Source: Aquabacterium parvum (lineage in GTDB: Bacteria > Pseudomonadota > Gammaproteobacteria > Burkholderiales > Burkholderiaceae_C). From it: a stretch of 64,000 nucleotides of DNA. How positions within the stretch are numbered: the first letter of the stretch is position 1; each line of letters begins with the position of its first letter. Of this stretch, positions 35,777 to 44,733 are shown in pieces. The notes beneath the pieces were generated by a model, which was given only the letters and a program-made list of their open reading frames with translations, was not told where the DNA came from and made no database searches. Both the position numbers and the translations under genes were made by a program. The stretch covers positions 62,001-126,000 of the forward strand of contig NZ_LFRI01000516.1 of assembly GCF_001447195.1 (NCBI RefSeq). Direction: 5' to 3'.

Positions 35777-36915
35777 GCAGCCCGCGCCAGGCCATTACCC
35801 CGCCAGACCTGAGCGGACACATCCCCTCGCTGGATGGCTTGCGCGCTTTCTCGGTGCTGCTGGTGTTGATCGGACACGTCGCGGCCACGCACGGCGCCCC
35901 GCTGTGGTTGGACAAACCGGCCATCACCTCTCTGGGCAACATCGGGGTGCGGTTTTTCTTCCTCATCTCGGGCTTTCTGATCACCACCCTGCTGCTGCGC
36001 GAGCATGCGCGCACCGGCCGCATCGACCTCGGGCAGTTCTACCTCAGGCGCGCGTACCGAATCCTGCCTGCGGCCTTTGCCTACATCGGCCTGATCTGGC
36101 TGGCCTTTCAGATTGGCTGGATCGACCTGTCGCTGAGCGTGCCGAACCGCACGCAGGACGAAGAAGCGCCCATGCGGCACCTGCTGCACGCGCTGACCTT
36201 CACCGCCAACTACAACCACGACTACAACTGGTACTACAACCACCTGTGGTCGCTGTCGGTCGAAGAGCAGTTCTACTTGCTGTGGCCTTTTGTGCTGGTG
36301 ATCGCCGGGCTCAGCCGAAGCCTGGTCGTGGCCGCTGTTGCGATCGTTCTGTGCCCGCTCATCCGACTGGCCATGCACCTGTGGACCGACGCGCCGGAGA
36401 TCGCGTTCAACCGCGAGTTCCAGGCCATCGCAGACGCCCTGGCCATGGGTTGCCTTGCAGCCATGCTCCATGCCAAGCTGAGCACCATGCCACGCATCAA
36501 GGCGTTCCTGATGCACCCCATGGCACCGTTGGCAGTGGGCGGCCTGCTCATTGGTGCGGCATATGCCTCGGCGCTGGTCTCGCGGCCGTTCGCGTTCATC
36601 GGCGGCCAGGTTCTGAGCAACCTGGGCATCGTCGTCATCCTGCAGCACTTGGTGCGCACGCCGGGCTCATGGGCCGGTCGCATCGCCAACCTCAAGCCAG
36701 TGGCCCTGATCGGTGCCATGAGCTACTCGCTCTACCTGTGGCAAGAGCCCTTCCTGTACTTCCTGGTTGACAGCTGGGAAACGCGCTTCCCGCTGAACCT
36801 GCTGCTGAGCTTCGCCGCCGCCTGGCTGTCCTACCGCTTCGTCGAGCAGCCCTTCCTGAGGCTGAAAGAGCGCCTGCATGGCTCTCCAGCCCGATCCACA
36901 GCGCCAACGCCATGA
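35773..36915 (+). CDS. Acyltransferase family 3 (OafA/YrhL-like)
   Basis: 380 residues, about 10 membrane helices. The acyltransferase-3 signature is present: IPSLDGLRAFSVLLVLIGHV, FFFLISGFLIT, FYLRRAYRILPA and HLWSLSVEEQFYLLWP. It probably adds acetyl or another acyl group to the sugar chain or its lipid-linked unit. It overlaps both neighbours by 4 nt. A second protein of this family lies at 39459. Confidence 0.92.
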   Translation: MSSPRQAITPPDLSGHIPSLDGLRAFSVLLVLIGHVAATHGAPLWLDKPAITSLGNIGVRFFFLISGFLITTLLLREHARTGRIDLGQFYLRRAYRILPAAFAYIGLIWLAFQIGWIDLSLSVPNRTQDEEAPMRHLLHALTFTANYNHDYNWYYNHLWSLSVEEQFYLLWPFVLVIAGLSRSLVVAAVAIVLCPLIRLAMHLWTDAPEIAFNREFQAIADALAMGCLAAMLHAKLSTMPRIKAFLMHPMAPLAVGGLLIGAAYASALVSRPFAFIGGQVLSNLGIVVILQHLVRTPGSWAGRIANLKPVALIGAMSYSLYLWQEPFLYFLVDSWETRFPLNLLLSFAAAWLSYRFVEQPFLRLKERLHGSPARSTAPTP

Positions 36916-38267
36916 CGTTCAAGCTGTACCTGCTGCTGATGGCGCTGTCGTACCTGCGCGTCTTCGAGCTCTTTGCTCCTGAGTTGGCGCCGCTGCGGCC
37001 GATGCTGCTGCTCATGCTGATCGTGCTCGGCCTGTCCATCGCCGATCTCAAGAAGCAAGGCGGCAGTGCCTTGAGCAAACAGCACCAGAGGCTGATGTGG
37101 GGGATCATCGGCATGGTGTTCCTGTCGTCCCTGCTGGCTGCAGGGTTTGGCGACGCCATTGGCTCCCTGATCGCATTCCTGCCCACGCCGATGCTGTTCT
37201 TCATCTCGGGCATGAACCTCACCAGCATGGAGCGGGTCAAGCGACTGACGGCCACCATCCTCGGCTGCCTGGCCATCCTGGGCATCATGAGCGTGGCCTG
37301 CTATCACACCGGCTTCATGGTCGACACCCTGACCATGAAGGAAAACGGCACCGGTCCGGACAGCGGGTTCGCAGCCGTGATCGAGAGCAACGACATCCCC
37401 GCGCTCGACACTTCTGGTCGCTACCTCTGGCGCATCCGCTCCGTGGGCTTTCTGGGCGACCCCAACGACTACGCCCAAACAATGGTGTGCTTCCTGCCCC
37501 TGCTGCTGACGTTCTGGCAGCCTGGGCACGCGCTGCGCAACCTCCTGCTCATCGCGCCAACGGTCAGCCTCCTGCTCTACACCATCTACCTGACGCGCTC
37601 GCGGGGCGCCCTGCTGGGTCTGAGCTCGCTCTTTTTCCTGACGGTGCGCAAGAAACTGGGCAACTTGCTGACCGCCGGCTTGGTGGTCGGCATCTTCGTG
37701 GGCGCGATGGCCCTGAACTTCACCGGTGGACGGGCCGTTTCCTCCAAGGACGAATCCGCAGGCGGGCGCATCGAGGCCTGGGCCCAAGGCCTGAACATGC
37801 TGACCTACCACCCCGTGGCCGGGGTCGGCTATCACCGCTTCAGCGACCACCACACCCACACCGCGCACAACACCTTGGTGGTCTGCTTCGGGGAGCTGGG
37901 CCTGCTGGGATATTGGGTCTGGCTGGGGCTGGTGCTGATGGTGTTCACGCAACTCAGCCGCGCAGCCGACGCCGCGCTGCCAGGCACCGACGAGCAGCTG
38001 TGGGCCACCCGAGCCAAGATGTCCTTCATCGGGTTCTTCGTTTGCAGCATGTTCCTTTCACGCGCGTTCGAGCCCCAGCTGTTCATCCTTCTGGTGATCA
38101 GCATCGGCATCTGGAATGCCGTGTGCAAGCAACTGCAGGGCACGCCACAGGGCGTCGCACTGGCCGCCACCCTGCCTTGGCGCTCGCGAACCTTCTTCTG
38201 GGCCATCGGCACCATCCTGTTCTTCTACGTGCTGGTCAACGTCAACAACATCCTGCTGGGCCGCTGA
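36912..38267 (+). CDS. O-antigen polymerase/ligase-like membrane protein (Wzy-like)
   Basis: 451 residues, about 11-12 membrane helices with a long periplasmic loop (about 130-180) and the motif LTRSRGALLG. The segment YHPVAGVGYHRFSDHHTHTAHNTLVVCFGELGLLGY matches the Wzy_C-type loop with its conserved H/N residues only in part and is shown here in brief as HTAHNTLVVCFGELG. It probably polymerises the repeat units in the periplasm. No wzx flippase was recognised nearby. Confidence 0.83.
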   Translation: MTFKLYLLLMALSYLRVFELFAPELAPLRPMLLLMLIVLGLSIADLKKQGGSALSKQHQRLMWGIIGMVFLSSLLAAGFGDAIGSLIAFLPTPMLFFISGMNLTSMERVKRLTATILGCLAILGIMSVACYHTGFMVDTLTMKENGTGPDSGFAAVIESNDIPALDTSGRYLWRIRSVGFLGDPNDYAQTMVCFLPLLLTFWQPGHALRNLLLIAPTVSLLLYTIYLTRSRGALLGLSSLFFLTVRKKLGNLLTAGLVVGIFVGAMALNFTGGRAVSSKDESAGGRIEAWAQGLNMLTYHPVAGVGYHRFSDHHTHTAHNTLVVCFGELGLLGYWVWLGLVLMVFTQLSRAADAALPGTDEQLWATRAKMSFIGFFVCSMFLSRAFEPQLFILLVISIGIWNAVCKQLQGTPQGVALAATLPWRSRTFFWAIGTILFFYVLVNVNNILLGR

Positions 38268-38288
38268 AGCACCCCGCACACCCGCCAG

Positions 38289-39449
38289 ATGAGCGCAACC
38301 ACCTCCACCCAACAACCAGTGGCCCCGAGCAGGCGCGGCATCCTGCATGTGGTCGATTCGCTGGAAAGAGGCGGACTCGAGCGCCTGGTGCGCGACCTGG
38401 CGGTGGCCCAGCTGCGCCGCGGTCATCACGTGGCGGTGTTCAGCATCAACCAGACAGGTGGCTTCATCGACGAGCTGCGGGCTGAGGGCGTCCCCGTGAT
38501 CGAGGGCAACAAGCAAGGCACGCTGGACCTGCAGGTCTTGCAGTCATTGCGCCGGGCTGTTCGAGACCACCACATCGACACCGTCCACGCCCACAATTTC
38601 GTGCCCAGCTATTACGCCGCAGCCGCCCTGATCGGCATGCGGCAACGCCCCACCCAAGTCGTCACCTGTCATGACATGGGCACCAGGCTGAGCAACCGGC
38701 GCCTGCGCTGGCTCTTCAAGTGGTCGATCCTGCGCACTCAGGGCGTGGCCATGGTCGGGCAACAGGTGCACGAGCGGTTCACGCGCGACGGCTACGTGCC
38801 CGCACGCAAGGCCATGACCCTGCTCAACGCCGTGCCGGTCGAAGACTTCGGCATCACGCCCGAACGCAGGGCGTCCGCGCGCCAGGCGCTGGGCCTGTCC
38901 GATGACGAGATCGTCGTCGGCTGCGTGGGGCGCCTGGTCGAGCTCAAGAACCACCTTGGGCTGATCCGCCAATGGCCGGCCGTGCGGTCCGCACACCCCA
39001 AGGCCCGCCTCGTGCTGATCGGCGAGGGGCCCCTGCGCAAGCAGATCGAGCAACTGATCAGCGAGCTCGATCTGGGAGAGGGCGTCCTGCTGGCCGGCAT
39101 CCGATCCGATGTTTCGCGGCTGCTGCCCGGCCTCGATGTCTTCGCCCTGCCATCGTTCACCGAGGGCGTCTCGATCGCGCTGCTCGAAGCCTGCGCCACC
39201 GGGCTGCCCGCCCTGGCCAGCCGCGTCGGAGGCAACGTGGAAGTCATCCAGGAGGGCGTGACGGGCAGGCTCTTCGACGTCCAGGACGCGTCCGCCTTGC
39301 GCTCCGCGCTGCTCGACCTGGTGGGCAGTGCCTCCTTGCGCGAATCACTCGGGCGTCAAGCACGCCAGTGGGTGCAGGAACACGCGTCCCTGTCCGTGCT
39401 GTGCACCCAGTACGACCGCCTGTACGACGACTCGGCCTCGCGCCGGTGA
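38289..39449 (+). CDS. Family 4 glycosyltransferase
   Basis: 386 residues, GT-B fold. The N-terminal half has HVVDSLERGGLERLVRDLA. The donor-binding half has GRLVELKNH, LVLIGEGP and the E-x7-E region FTEGVSIALLEACATGLPALAS. It probably adds one sugar of the repeat unit on the cytoplasmic face. It is 21 bp downstream of the polymerase gene in the same operon. Specificity unknown. Confidence 0.92.
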   Translation: MSATTSTQQPVAPSRRGILHVVDSLERGGLERLVRDLAVAQLRRGHHVAVFSINQTGGFIDELRAEGVPVIEGNKQGTLDLQVLQSLRRAVRDHHIDTVHAHNFVPSYYAAAALIGMRQRPTQVVTCHDMGTRLSNRRLRWLFKWSILRTQGVAMVGQQVHERFTRDGYVPARKAMTLLNAVPVEDFGITPERRASARQALGLSDDEIVVGCVGRLVELKNHLGLIRQWPAVRSAHPKARLVLIGEGPLRKQIEQLISELDLGEGVLLAGIRSDVSRLLPGLDVFALPSFTEGVSIALLEACATGLPALASRVGGNVEVIQEGVTGRLFDVQDASALRSALLDLVGSASLRESLGRQARQWVQEHASLSVLCTQYDRLYDDSASRR

Positions 39450-39458
39450 GGCCCATCC

Positions 39459-40580
39459 GTGCGCAAACCCCACCCCGCCCCCCACCCCGACGCGCTGCAA
39501 GCGGCGCTGTCTCAGCCTCGCATCCCCGGCCTGGACGCCCTGCGCGCCCTGGCCGTCTTCCTGGTGCTGGCCGACCACTCGGGCTGGTCAGGCCCCTTCG
39601 GCCTGCCGCTGTTCGACGGCGGCTTCGGGGTGATGCTCTTCTTCGTGCTCAGCGGCTTCCTCATCACGCGCGGATTGCTGGCCGAACTGCGCCAACGTGG
39701 CGACATCGACCTGGGGCGTTTTTACCTGCGCCGGGCTGCGCGGCTGCTGCCGGTCTTCTACGTCTATGTGCTGGTTGGCCTGGTGCTGCTGACCTTGGCA
39801 CACCGTCCCGTTCCCTGGGGCGCGATCTGGAGCAGCAGCACCTACGTGGTGAACTACTACCAGGCGTTCACGGGGGCTGCTTCGCACTACCTCTCGCATT
39901 GCTGGTCGCTGGCGGTCGAGGAACAGTTCTACATGCTCTGGCCCTTGGGCCTGCTGCTGATCCACCGGCACATCAAGGTGACCTGGCACGGCGTGCTCGC
40001 CCTGACCCTGGCGCTCATTGGCTGCCGACTCGCCTGGGTCGCCGCAGGTGCCTCCGATGAATACCTGTATCGCGCCCTGGAAACCCGGGGGGATCAGCTG
40101 GCGATCGGTGGCCTGCTGGCCTGCGCCGTTGCCTCGGAGCGGGTTCGCCAAGGGTTTGCTCGCGTGCCGGCCCGGCACTGGGTCCTTCTGGCAAGCCTGG
40201 GCCTCGTGATCCTGAGCTTCAACGTGTTTCGCGGCAGCAATGTCCTGAAATACGCAGTTGGTTTTTCCATCGAATCCCTGCTGGTGGCCCTGGCCTTGCC
40301 ACTCGTCATCCTGGCCGCCAACCAGCCAAGCACGCGCACCTCCAGGTTGCTCAATGCCGAAGGGCTGGCCTGGATCGGCCGCATTTCCTACGGCATCTAC
40401 CTTTTCCACCCCATGGTGTTGCACCCCGTTCGAAACATCCTGACGCGACTCGGGCTGCACACCGACGTGGCCATTGCCGTGTCGATGGTGGCTGTGGCCG
40501 TCGTCGCCCACCTGTCCTTCCGCTGGTTCGAGGAACCCTTGCGCCAGCGCATCGTGCAGAACCAACGCCCGACCGCATGA
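39459..40580 (+). CDS. Acyltransferase family 3 (second copy)
   Basis: 373 residues from a GTG start at 39459. About 10 membrane helices with IPGLDALRALAVFLVLADHS, FFVLSGFLITRGLL, FYLRRAARLLPVFYVY and HCWSLAVEEQFYMLWP. It is related to, but not a close copy of, the protein at 35773, so the polymer may carry two acyl decorations. Its last 4 nt overlap the next gene. Confidence 0.92.
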   Translation: MRKPHPAPHPDALQAALSQPRIPGLDALRALAVFLVLADHSGWSGPFGLPLFDGGFGVMLFFVLSGFLITRGLLAELRQRGDIDLGRFYLRRAARLLPVFYVYVLVGLVLLTLAHRPVPWGAIWSSSTYVVNYYQAFTGAASHYLSHCWSLAVEEQFYMLWPLGLLLIHRHIKVTWHGVLALTLALIGCRLAWVAAGASDEYLYRALETRGDQLAIGGLLACAVASERVRQGFARVPARHWVLLASLGLVILSFNVFRGSNVLKYAVGFSIESLLVALALPLVILAANQPSTRTSRLLNAEGLAWIGRISYGIYLFHPMVLHPVRNILTRLGLHTDVAIAVSMVAVAVVAHLSFRWFEEPLRQRIVQNQRPTA

Positions 40581-41734
40581 CCCGCATCGCCGTCATCACG
40601 CCCATCCTGCCCGTGCCCGAGGACATGACCCGCGGGCGTTTCATCTATGAGACCACCCGGGCCTTGGCCAAGCAGGCAGACGTCCGGGTTTTCCTCACGC
40701 AGGCCCAGTATCCCCAAACCAGTTGGCTGCAACCCAGCCGACACAAATCGGTTGTCATGGCGGACGCATATTCCCTGCCGGGCATCGACATCGAAACCGT
40801 GACCTACCCCGCCCTGCCCCTGATTTCTCGGGTAACAAATGGCGTGGCATCAGGAATGTCCCTGCTGAAAAGGGTCGCGCAATACTCCCCCGACATCCTG
40901 ATCGGTTATTGGACATACCCTGAAGGTGCCGGCGCCGAATACGTGGGTCGAAAACTCGGCAAACCCGTGGTCATCGGCGCGTTGGGCACCGACATCAATG
41001 ACCGCCATGGCGTCAACGCCTGGCTCACCCGCAGAACGCTGCAAGCCGCCGACAGGATCGTCTTCGTCAGCCAGGCCATGACGCGGCATGCCATCGACAC
41101 CTTCGGCGTCTCACCCGAGCGATGCGCCACCGTGGTCAATGGCATCAACACCGCGATCTTTCACCCGCAGGAGCGAAACAGCTGCCGCGAAGCACTCGGC
41201 CTGCCCCCCGATGCGCCCGTCGTGATTTATGTCGGTCGATTGATTGAGGCCAAGGGCTTGGGCGAACTGGTGGCAAGCGCCACGAAATTGCGTCAAAAGC
41301 ATCCCGACTTGCGCACCATCCTGATCGGCGATGGCCCCTACCTTGAAACCTTGAGGGGACTCATCGCCGCCCAGGGGCAGCAAGACAGGATCATCCTGGC
41401 CGGGGGTCAGCTGCCCCAGACAGTGGCCCAATACATCAATGCGGCCGACGTCCTCACCTTGCCCAGCTGGAGCGAGGGCTACCCCAATGTGCTGGTGGAG
41501 GCCCTGGCGTGCGGCTGTCCTGTTGTCGCGACCCGCGTTGGAGGGATCCCCGAAATCGTCACAACCGACAACGGCTGCCTGATTCCTGCGCGAGATACAA
41601 ATGCCTTGACCGAGGCCCTCGACCAAACCCTCAAAAAGGCGTGGGATCGCCCCGCGATTTCCAGAAACATGTCACGGACCTGGGACGATGTCGCTCGAGA
41701 AACATTGCACGTGTGCCGCTCACTGACCCGCTAG
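40577..41734 (+). CDS. Family 4 glycosyltransferase
   Basis: 385 residues, GT-B fold. Landmarks are GALGTDINDRH, VSQAMTRHAID, VVNGINTAIFHP, VGRLIEAKGL, LIGDGPYL and WSEGYPNVLVEALACGCPVVAT. Last gene of the tight operon that begins at 30865, closed by a weak terminator. Probably a cytoplasmic-face transferase in repeat-unit assembly; specificity unknown. Confidence 0.93.
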   Translation: MTRIAVITPILPVPEDMTRGRFIYETTRALAKQADVRVFLTQAQYPQTSWLQPSRHKSVVMADAYSLPGIDIETVTYPALPLISRVTNGVASGMSLLKRVAQYSPDILIGYWTYPEGAGAEYVGRKLGKPVVIGALGTDINDRHGVNAWLTRRTLQAADRIVFVSQAMTRHAIDTFGVSPERCATVVNGINTAIFHPQERNSCREALGLPPDAPVVIYVGRLIEAKGLGELVASATKLRQKHPDLRTILIGDGPYLETLRGLIAAQGQQDRIILAGGQLPQTVAQYINAADVLTLPSWSEGYPNVLVEALACGCPVVATRVGGIPEIVTTDNGCLIPARDTNALTEALDQTLKKAWDRPAISRNMSRTWDDVARETLHVCRSLTR

Positions 41735-41755
41735 CCCCGCCTTCAAGGGGCTTTT
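41733..41755 (+). terminator. Terminator of the 30865-41734 operon
   Basis: Stem AGCCCC/GGGGCT with an 8-nt loop and TTT after it. It starts at the stop codon of the last glycosyltransferase. Short stem, so moderate strength. Confidence 0.6.
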
Positions 41756-41809
41756 GCGTGAATGGCCCCCTCGAAAATCCAAAGCAATTCTTACGGTCCG
41801 TTACTTCCT

Positions 41810-41822
41810 GTCTGTGACAGAC
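41810..41822 (+). promoter_or_regulatory. 13-bp inverted repeat upstream of the beta-helix lipoprotein
   Basis: GTCTGT-G-ACAGAC, a perfect inverted repeat 136 nt before the ATG at 41958, in a 223-bp gap. It may be an operator. No sigma-54 element with correct spacing and no clear -35/-10 pair was found in the gap. Confidence 0.35.
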
Positions 41823-41957
41823 TCACACCCCAGTGCTTGCCGCAACTTTGAGAATGACCTCACTGGCAACCGAAATCCCGGTCAGCTCATCGCAAGGGGC
41901 CTAGCGGTTCCAAATCCGCCCCGGCACTCAGCAACGCACTTCATTCGAGAGTCCTTC

Positions 41958-43802
41958 ATGCCCAACCAACCGTCTCACCTGTCTCGCGCCGCCCTCCTGG
42001 CTTCGATGGCATCCGTTGTCGTGCTGACCGCTTGTGGCGGCGGCGGTGGCGGCGGTGACAACCCGAGCACCGAGAACACCACGGCTCAGGGCATGACTCA
42101 AGCCGAGGCCGACGCCGAGGCAGAACGCCTGCGCCGCAAGACGGCCTCGACAGGCACCACGGCCCCCACAACGACCACCACCACGACCACGCCCACCACC
42201 GGGACCACCACCCCGACGAGCGGCAGCACGACCACCACTCCTGTGGTTCGCACGGCACCGGACTGGAACAACTACGAAACCCCGACGAACTGGGACTACC
42301 AGGCCGTCTACCCCAGCCGTTCGGCCTGCGCCGCAGGCGAAGGCAAGACCTTCGAAGTGGGCGATGGCAAGGAATTCGCAACGCCGGCAGCCGTGCCTTG
42401 GCTGACCCTGCTGCCTTGCGACATCGTCAACATCAACTACCGCGCAACGCCCTACAACAACATCATTTACCTGGCATCGCGCGGCCGTCACAACAAGTGG
42501 ATCACCATCCAGGGCGTTGCCGGCCCCAACGGTGAAATGCCCATCCTCGATGGCACCAACGCCGTGATGCCCAAGAACACGGGCGCCCCGTCCGCTGTGG
42601 ACACCGCCGGCATGATCGTCATCATGACGCCCAGCAACAGCGTCGTGACCCGCTCGAGCAACTACAAGCCCGGTTACCTGCACATCACCGGCCTGAAGAT
42701 CCGCAACGCCCGCCCGCCGCAGAAGGTGACCAACATGGCCGGCAGCACCGGCGCCTGGGGCAATTTCTCCTCCGGCATCGCCATGTACGGTGCCGAGAAG
42801 GTCGCCATCACCAAGTGCGACATCGGTGACAACGGCCTGGGCGTGTTCGCCAACTCGACCGGCGGTGAATGGCTGCAGACCCGCAACCTGCTGATCGCCC
42901 GCAACCACTTCCATGGCAACGGCAACGTCGGCAGCTTCAGCGAGCACAACTCGTACACCGAAGGCATCGGCACCATCTACGAGTACAACTACTTCGCGCC
43001 TCCGGTCAACGGCAGCAACGGCGACAACATCAAGGAACGCTCGGCTGGCGTCATCTTCCGCTACAACTACATCGAAGGGGGTGCGGACCTGATCGCCATG
43101 CGTGACCCCGAGTCCAACGTCGACCACGAGAGCGCCCAAGTTGACACGCATGGCGAAAAGCTGGTGGCCAACGCCTTCGTCTACAGCAACATCCTGGTCA
43201 CCCGCCAATACCTGCAAGCCATCGTGGGCCACGGTGACGGCGGCATGGGCACGAACAAGCAGCCTCGTGAAGGCAACCTGTTCTTCTACAACAACCGCGT
43301 GGCCTCGTTCGTCAACAACGAATCCTACTGGCGCAACAACAACTACTTCGAACTGCAGCCCGTGCCGCTGATCGACCTGTTGAACACCCGCGCCCAGACC
43401 ACCGTGGTCGCCCGCAACAACCTGCTGTACGCAGCCCCTGCCACCGCCGGCGCCACCGCCGCACCCATCGGGCTGTTCTACTACCAAGGCCGCGCTGACT
43501 TCCAATCCAACTGGACCAACAACTTCGCTCACACGGTTGACCCCTACGGCGGCACCAACCTGGCCACCGGCACCAAGTGGAACGGCATCAACACCCTGAC
43601 CAACACGCTGATCGACGGCAACGCGGCCAACGGCCTGACCAAGAACACGTCCAACCCGGGCTTCGTGGACATGGCCAAAGGCAACTTCCTGACCACCAGC
43701 TCCTCACCGTATGCACTGCTGGCAGGCAACCTCCCCACGGGCATCACCAAGCGCAACCTGATGCCGATGGCCGAGCCCGTCACCGCCCCGCCGGTCAAGT
43801 GA
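41958..43802 (+). CDS. Lipoprotein with Thr-rich linker and parallel beta-helix domain
   Basis: 614 residues from the ATG at 41958. A lipoprotein signal has lipobox VLTAC with Cys26, then a Gly run. Residues about 64-98 are a Thr/Pro/Ser-rich linker. The rest (about 100-614) is Asn/Gly-rich with repeated short strands, such as ITGLKIRNA, ITKCDIGDNGLGVF and YEYNYF, the pattern of right-handed beta-helix pectate-lyase-like proteins. It may be an outer-membrane lyase or epimerase acting on the polymer made by this locus. It has its own transcription unit, ended by a strong terminator. Confidence 0.8.
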   Translation: MPNQPSHLSRAALLASMASVVVLTACGGGGGGGDNPSTENTTAQGMTQAEADAEAERLRRKTASTGTTAPTTTTTTTTPTTGTTTPTSGSTTTTPVVRTAPDWNNYETPTNWDYQAVYPSRSACAAGEGKTFEVGDGKEFATPAAVPWLTLLPCDIVNINYRATPYNNIIYLASRGRHNKWITIQGVAGPNGEMPILDGTNAVMPKNTGAPSAVDTAGMIVIMTPSNSVVTRSSNYKPGYLHITGLKIRNARPPQKVTNMAGSTGAWGNFSSGIAMYGAEKVAITKCDIGDNGLGVFANSTGGEWLQTRNLLIARNHFHGNGNVGSFSEHNSYTEGIGTIYEYNYFAPPVNGSNGDNIKERSAGVIFRYNYIEGGADLIAMRDPESNVDHESAQVDTHGEKLVANAFVYSNILVTRQYLQAIVGHGDGGMGTNKQPREGNLFFYNNRVASFVNNESYWRNNNYFELQPVPLIDLLNTRAQTTVVARNNLLYAAPATAGATAAPIGLFYYQGRADFQSNWTNNFAHTVDPYGGTNLATGTKWNGINTLTNTLIDGNAANGLTKNTSNPGFVDMAKGNFLTTSSSPYALLAGNLPTGITKRNLMPMAEPVTAPPVK

Positions 43803-43824
43803 CGCAGACGCCACAAGCCACCCA

Positions 43825-43850
43825 AGCCCGCCTCTGGCGGGCTTTTTTTT
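43825..43850 (+). terminator. Strong terminator after the beta-helix gene
   Basis: Stem AGCCCGCC/GGCGGGCT with loop TCT followed by seven further T. It isolates the following export operon, whose leader (43851-44041) holds a bulged hairpin near 43989-44013. Confidence 0.95.
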
Positions 43851-44041
43851 ACCCCGGATCCACGGGGACCGTCTCCAGAATCCCACCAAACTCGTTACCG
43901 AGCCATGCTCTAATCATGTCGCCGCCGAAGATGCGGCGCCGTGCCGATGCGCCTTGAACGGGCGTTCGAGCCGATCCTTGTCCATCCGGCTGCCCGCCTG
44001 ATATGAGGCGGCAGGGTTTTCAAACAGAAGAGGGTACCCAG

Positions 44042-44674
44042 ATGACACCGCCCCGTTCCATCCGCCAGGCAGGCAGCTTCTGGCTCATCGCCCTTGCCCT
44101 GGCTACAGGGCTGACCGGCTGCGGCTCGTTCCAGCAACACCCCCCGGCACCCATGACCGCCGACAACGTCGAGCAGTCGTACCGCATCGGCGCACTGGAC
44201 CAACTGTCTGTCGTCGTCTGGCGCAACCCTGACCTCTCGTCGAACATCACCGTGCGACCCGACGGTCGCATCTCGCTGCCCCTGGTCGAAAACATCCAGG
44301 CGGCCGGTCGACGCCCGGATGAGCTCTCGCGCGAAATCGAGCAAGCCCTGGCCAAGTACATCCGCGAGCCGGTCGTCACCGTCATCGTCAACAACTTCCA
44401 GGGCGTCTCGACCGAGCAGATCCGCATCGTGGGCGAAGCAGCTCGCCCGCAGTCGGTGCCATACCGCCAGAACCTGACTTTGCTGGACGTCATGATCCAG
44501 GTTGGCGGCCTGACCGAGTTCGCCGACGGCAACGCGGCGGTGCTGGTTCGCGGCGCAGAAAAGAGCAAGCCCTACAGCATCAGGCTCAAAGACCTGATCC
44601 GCCGTGGCGACATCTCCGCCAACGTGGAAGTGCGCCCCGGCGACATCATCATCATCCCCCAGAGCTGGTTCTGA
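44042..44674 (+). CDS. Wza-like exopolysaccharide export lipoprotein (XrtA-system type)
   Basis: 210 residues from the ATG at 44042. Lipobox LTGCGS with Cys27. The polysaccharide export domain (about 47-125: YRIGALDQLSVVVWRNPDLS, VRPDGRISLPLVENIQAAG) is followed by an SLBB-type domain (about 130-205: VGEAARPQSVPYR). It lacks the long C-terminus of E. coli Wza, as in the short proteins of PEP-CTERM/XrtA loci. It forms or caps the outer-membrane export channel. First gene of the export operon. Confidence 0.93.
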   Translation: MTPPRSIRQAGSFWLIALALATGLTGCGSFQQHPPAPMTADNVEQSYRIGALDQLSVVVWRNPDLSSNITVRPDGRISLPLVENIQAAGRRPDELSREIEQALAKYIREPVVTVIVNNFQGVSTEQIRIVGEAARPQSVPYRQNLTLLDVMIQVGGLTEFADGNAAVLVRGAEKSKPYSIRLKDLIRRGDISANVEVRPGDIIIIPQSWF

Positions 44675-44733
44675 CACCGGGCCCCTGGGCAGGCGGCAGA
44701 CCTGTCGCCTGAGGGTCCACTTGTATCGCCTCT

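Noticed and set aside
41926..41942. GGCAC...GC element before the beta-helix lipoprotein gene, resembling sigma-54
   Set aside because: The GG and GC are 11 nt apart instead of 10, and the TTGC part is not matched.
42150..42245. ACC/ACG-rich repetitive tract that could be taken for a repeat array
   Set aside because: It is in frame and encodes the Thr-rich linker of a lipoprotein; no spacer-repeat structure.
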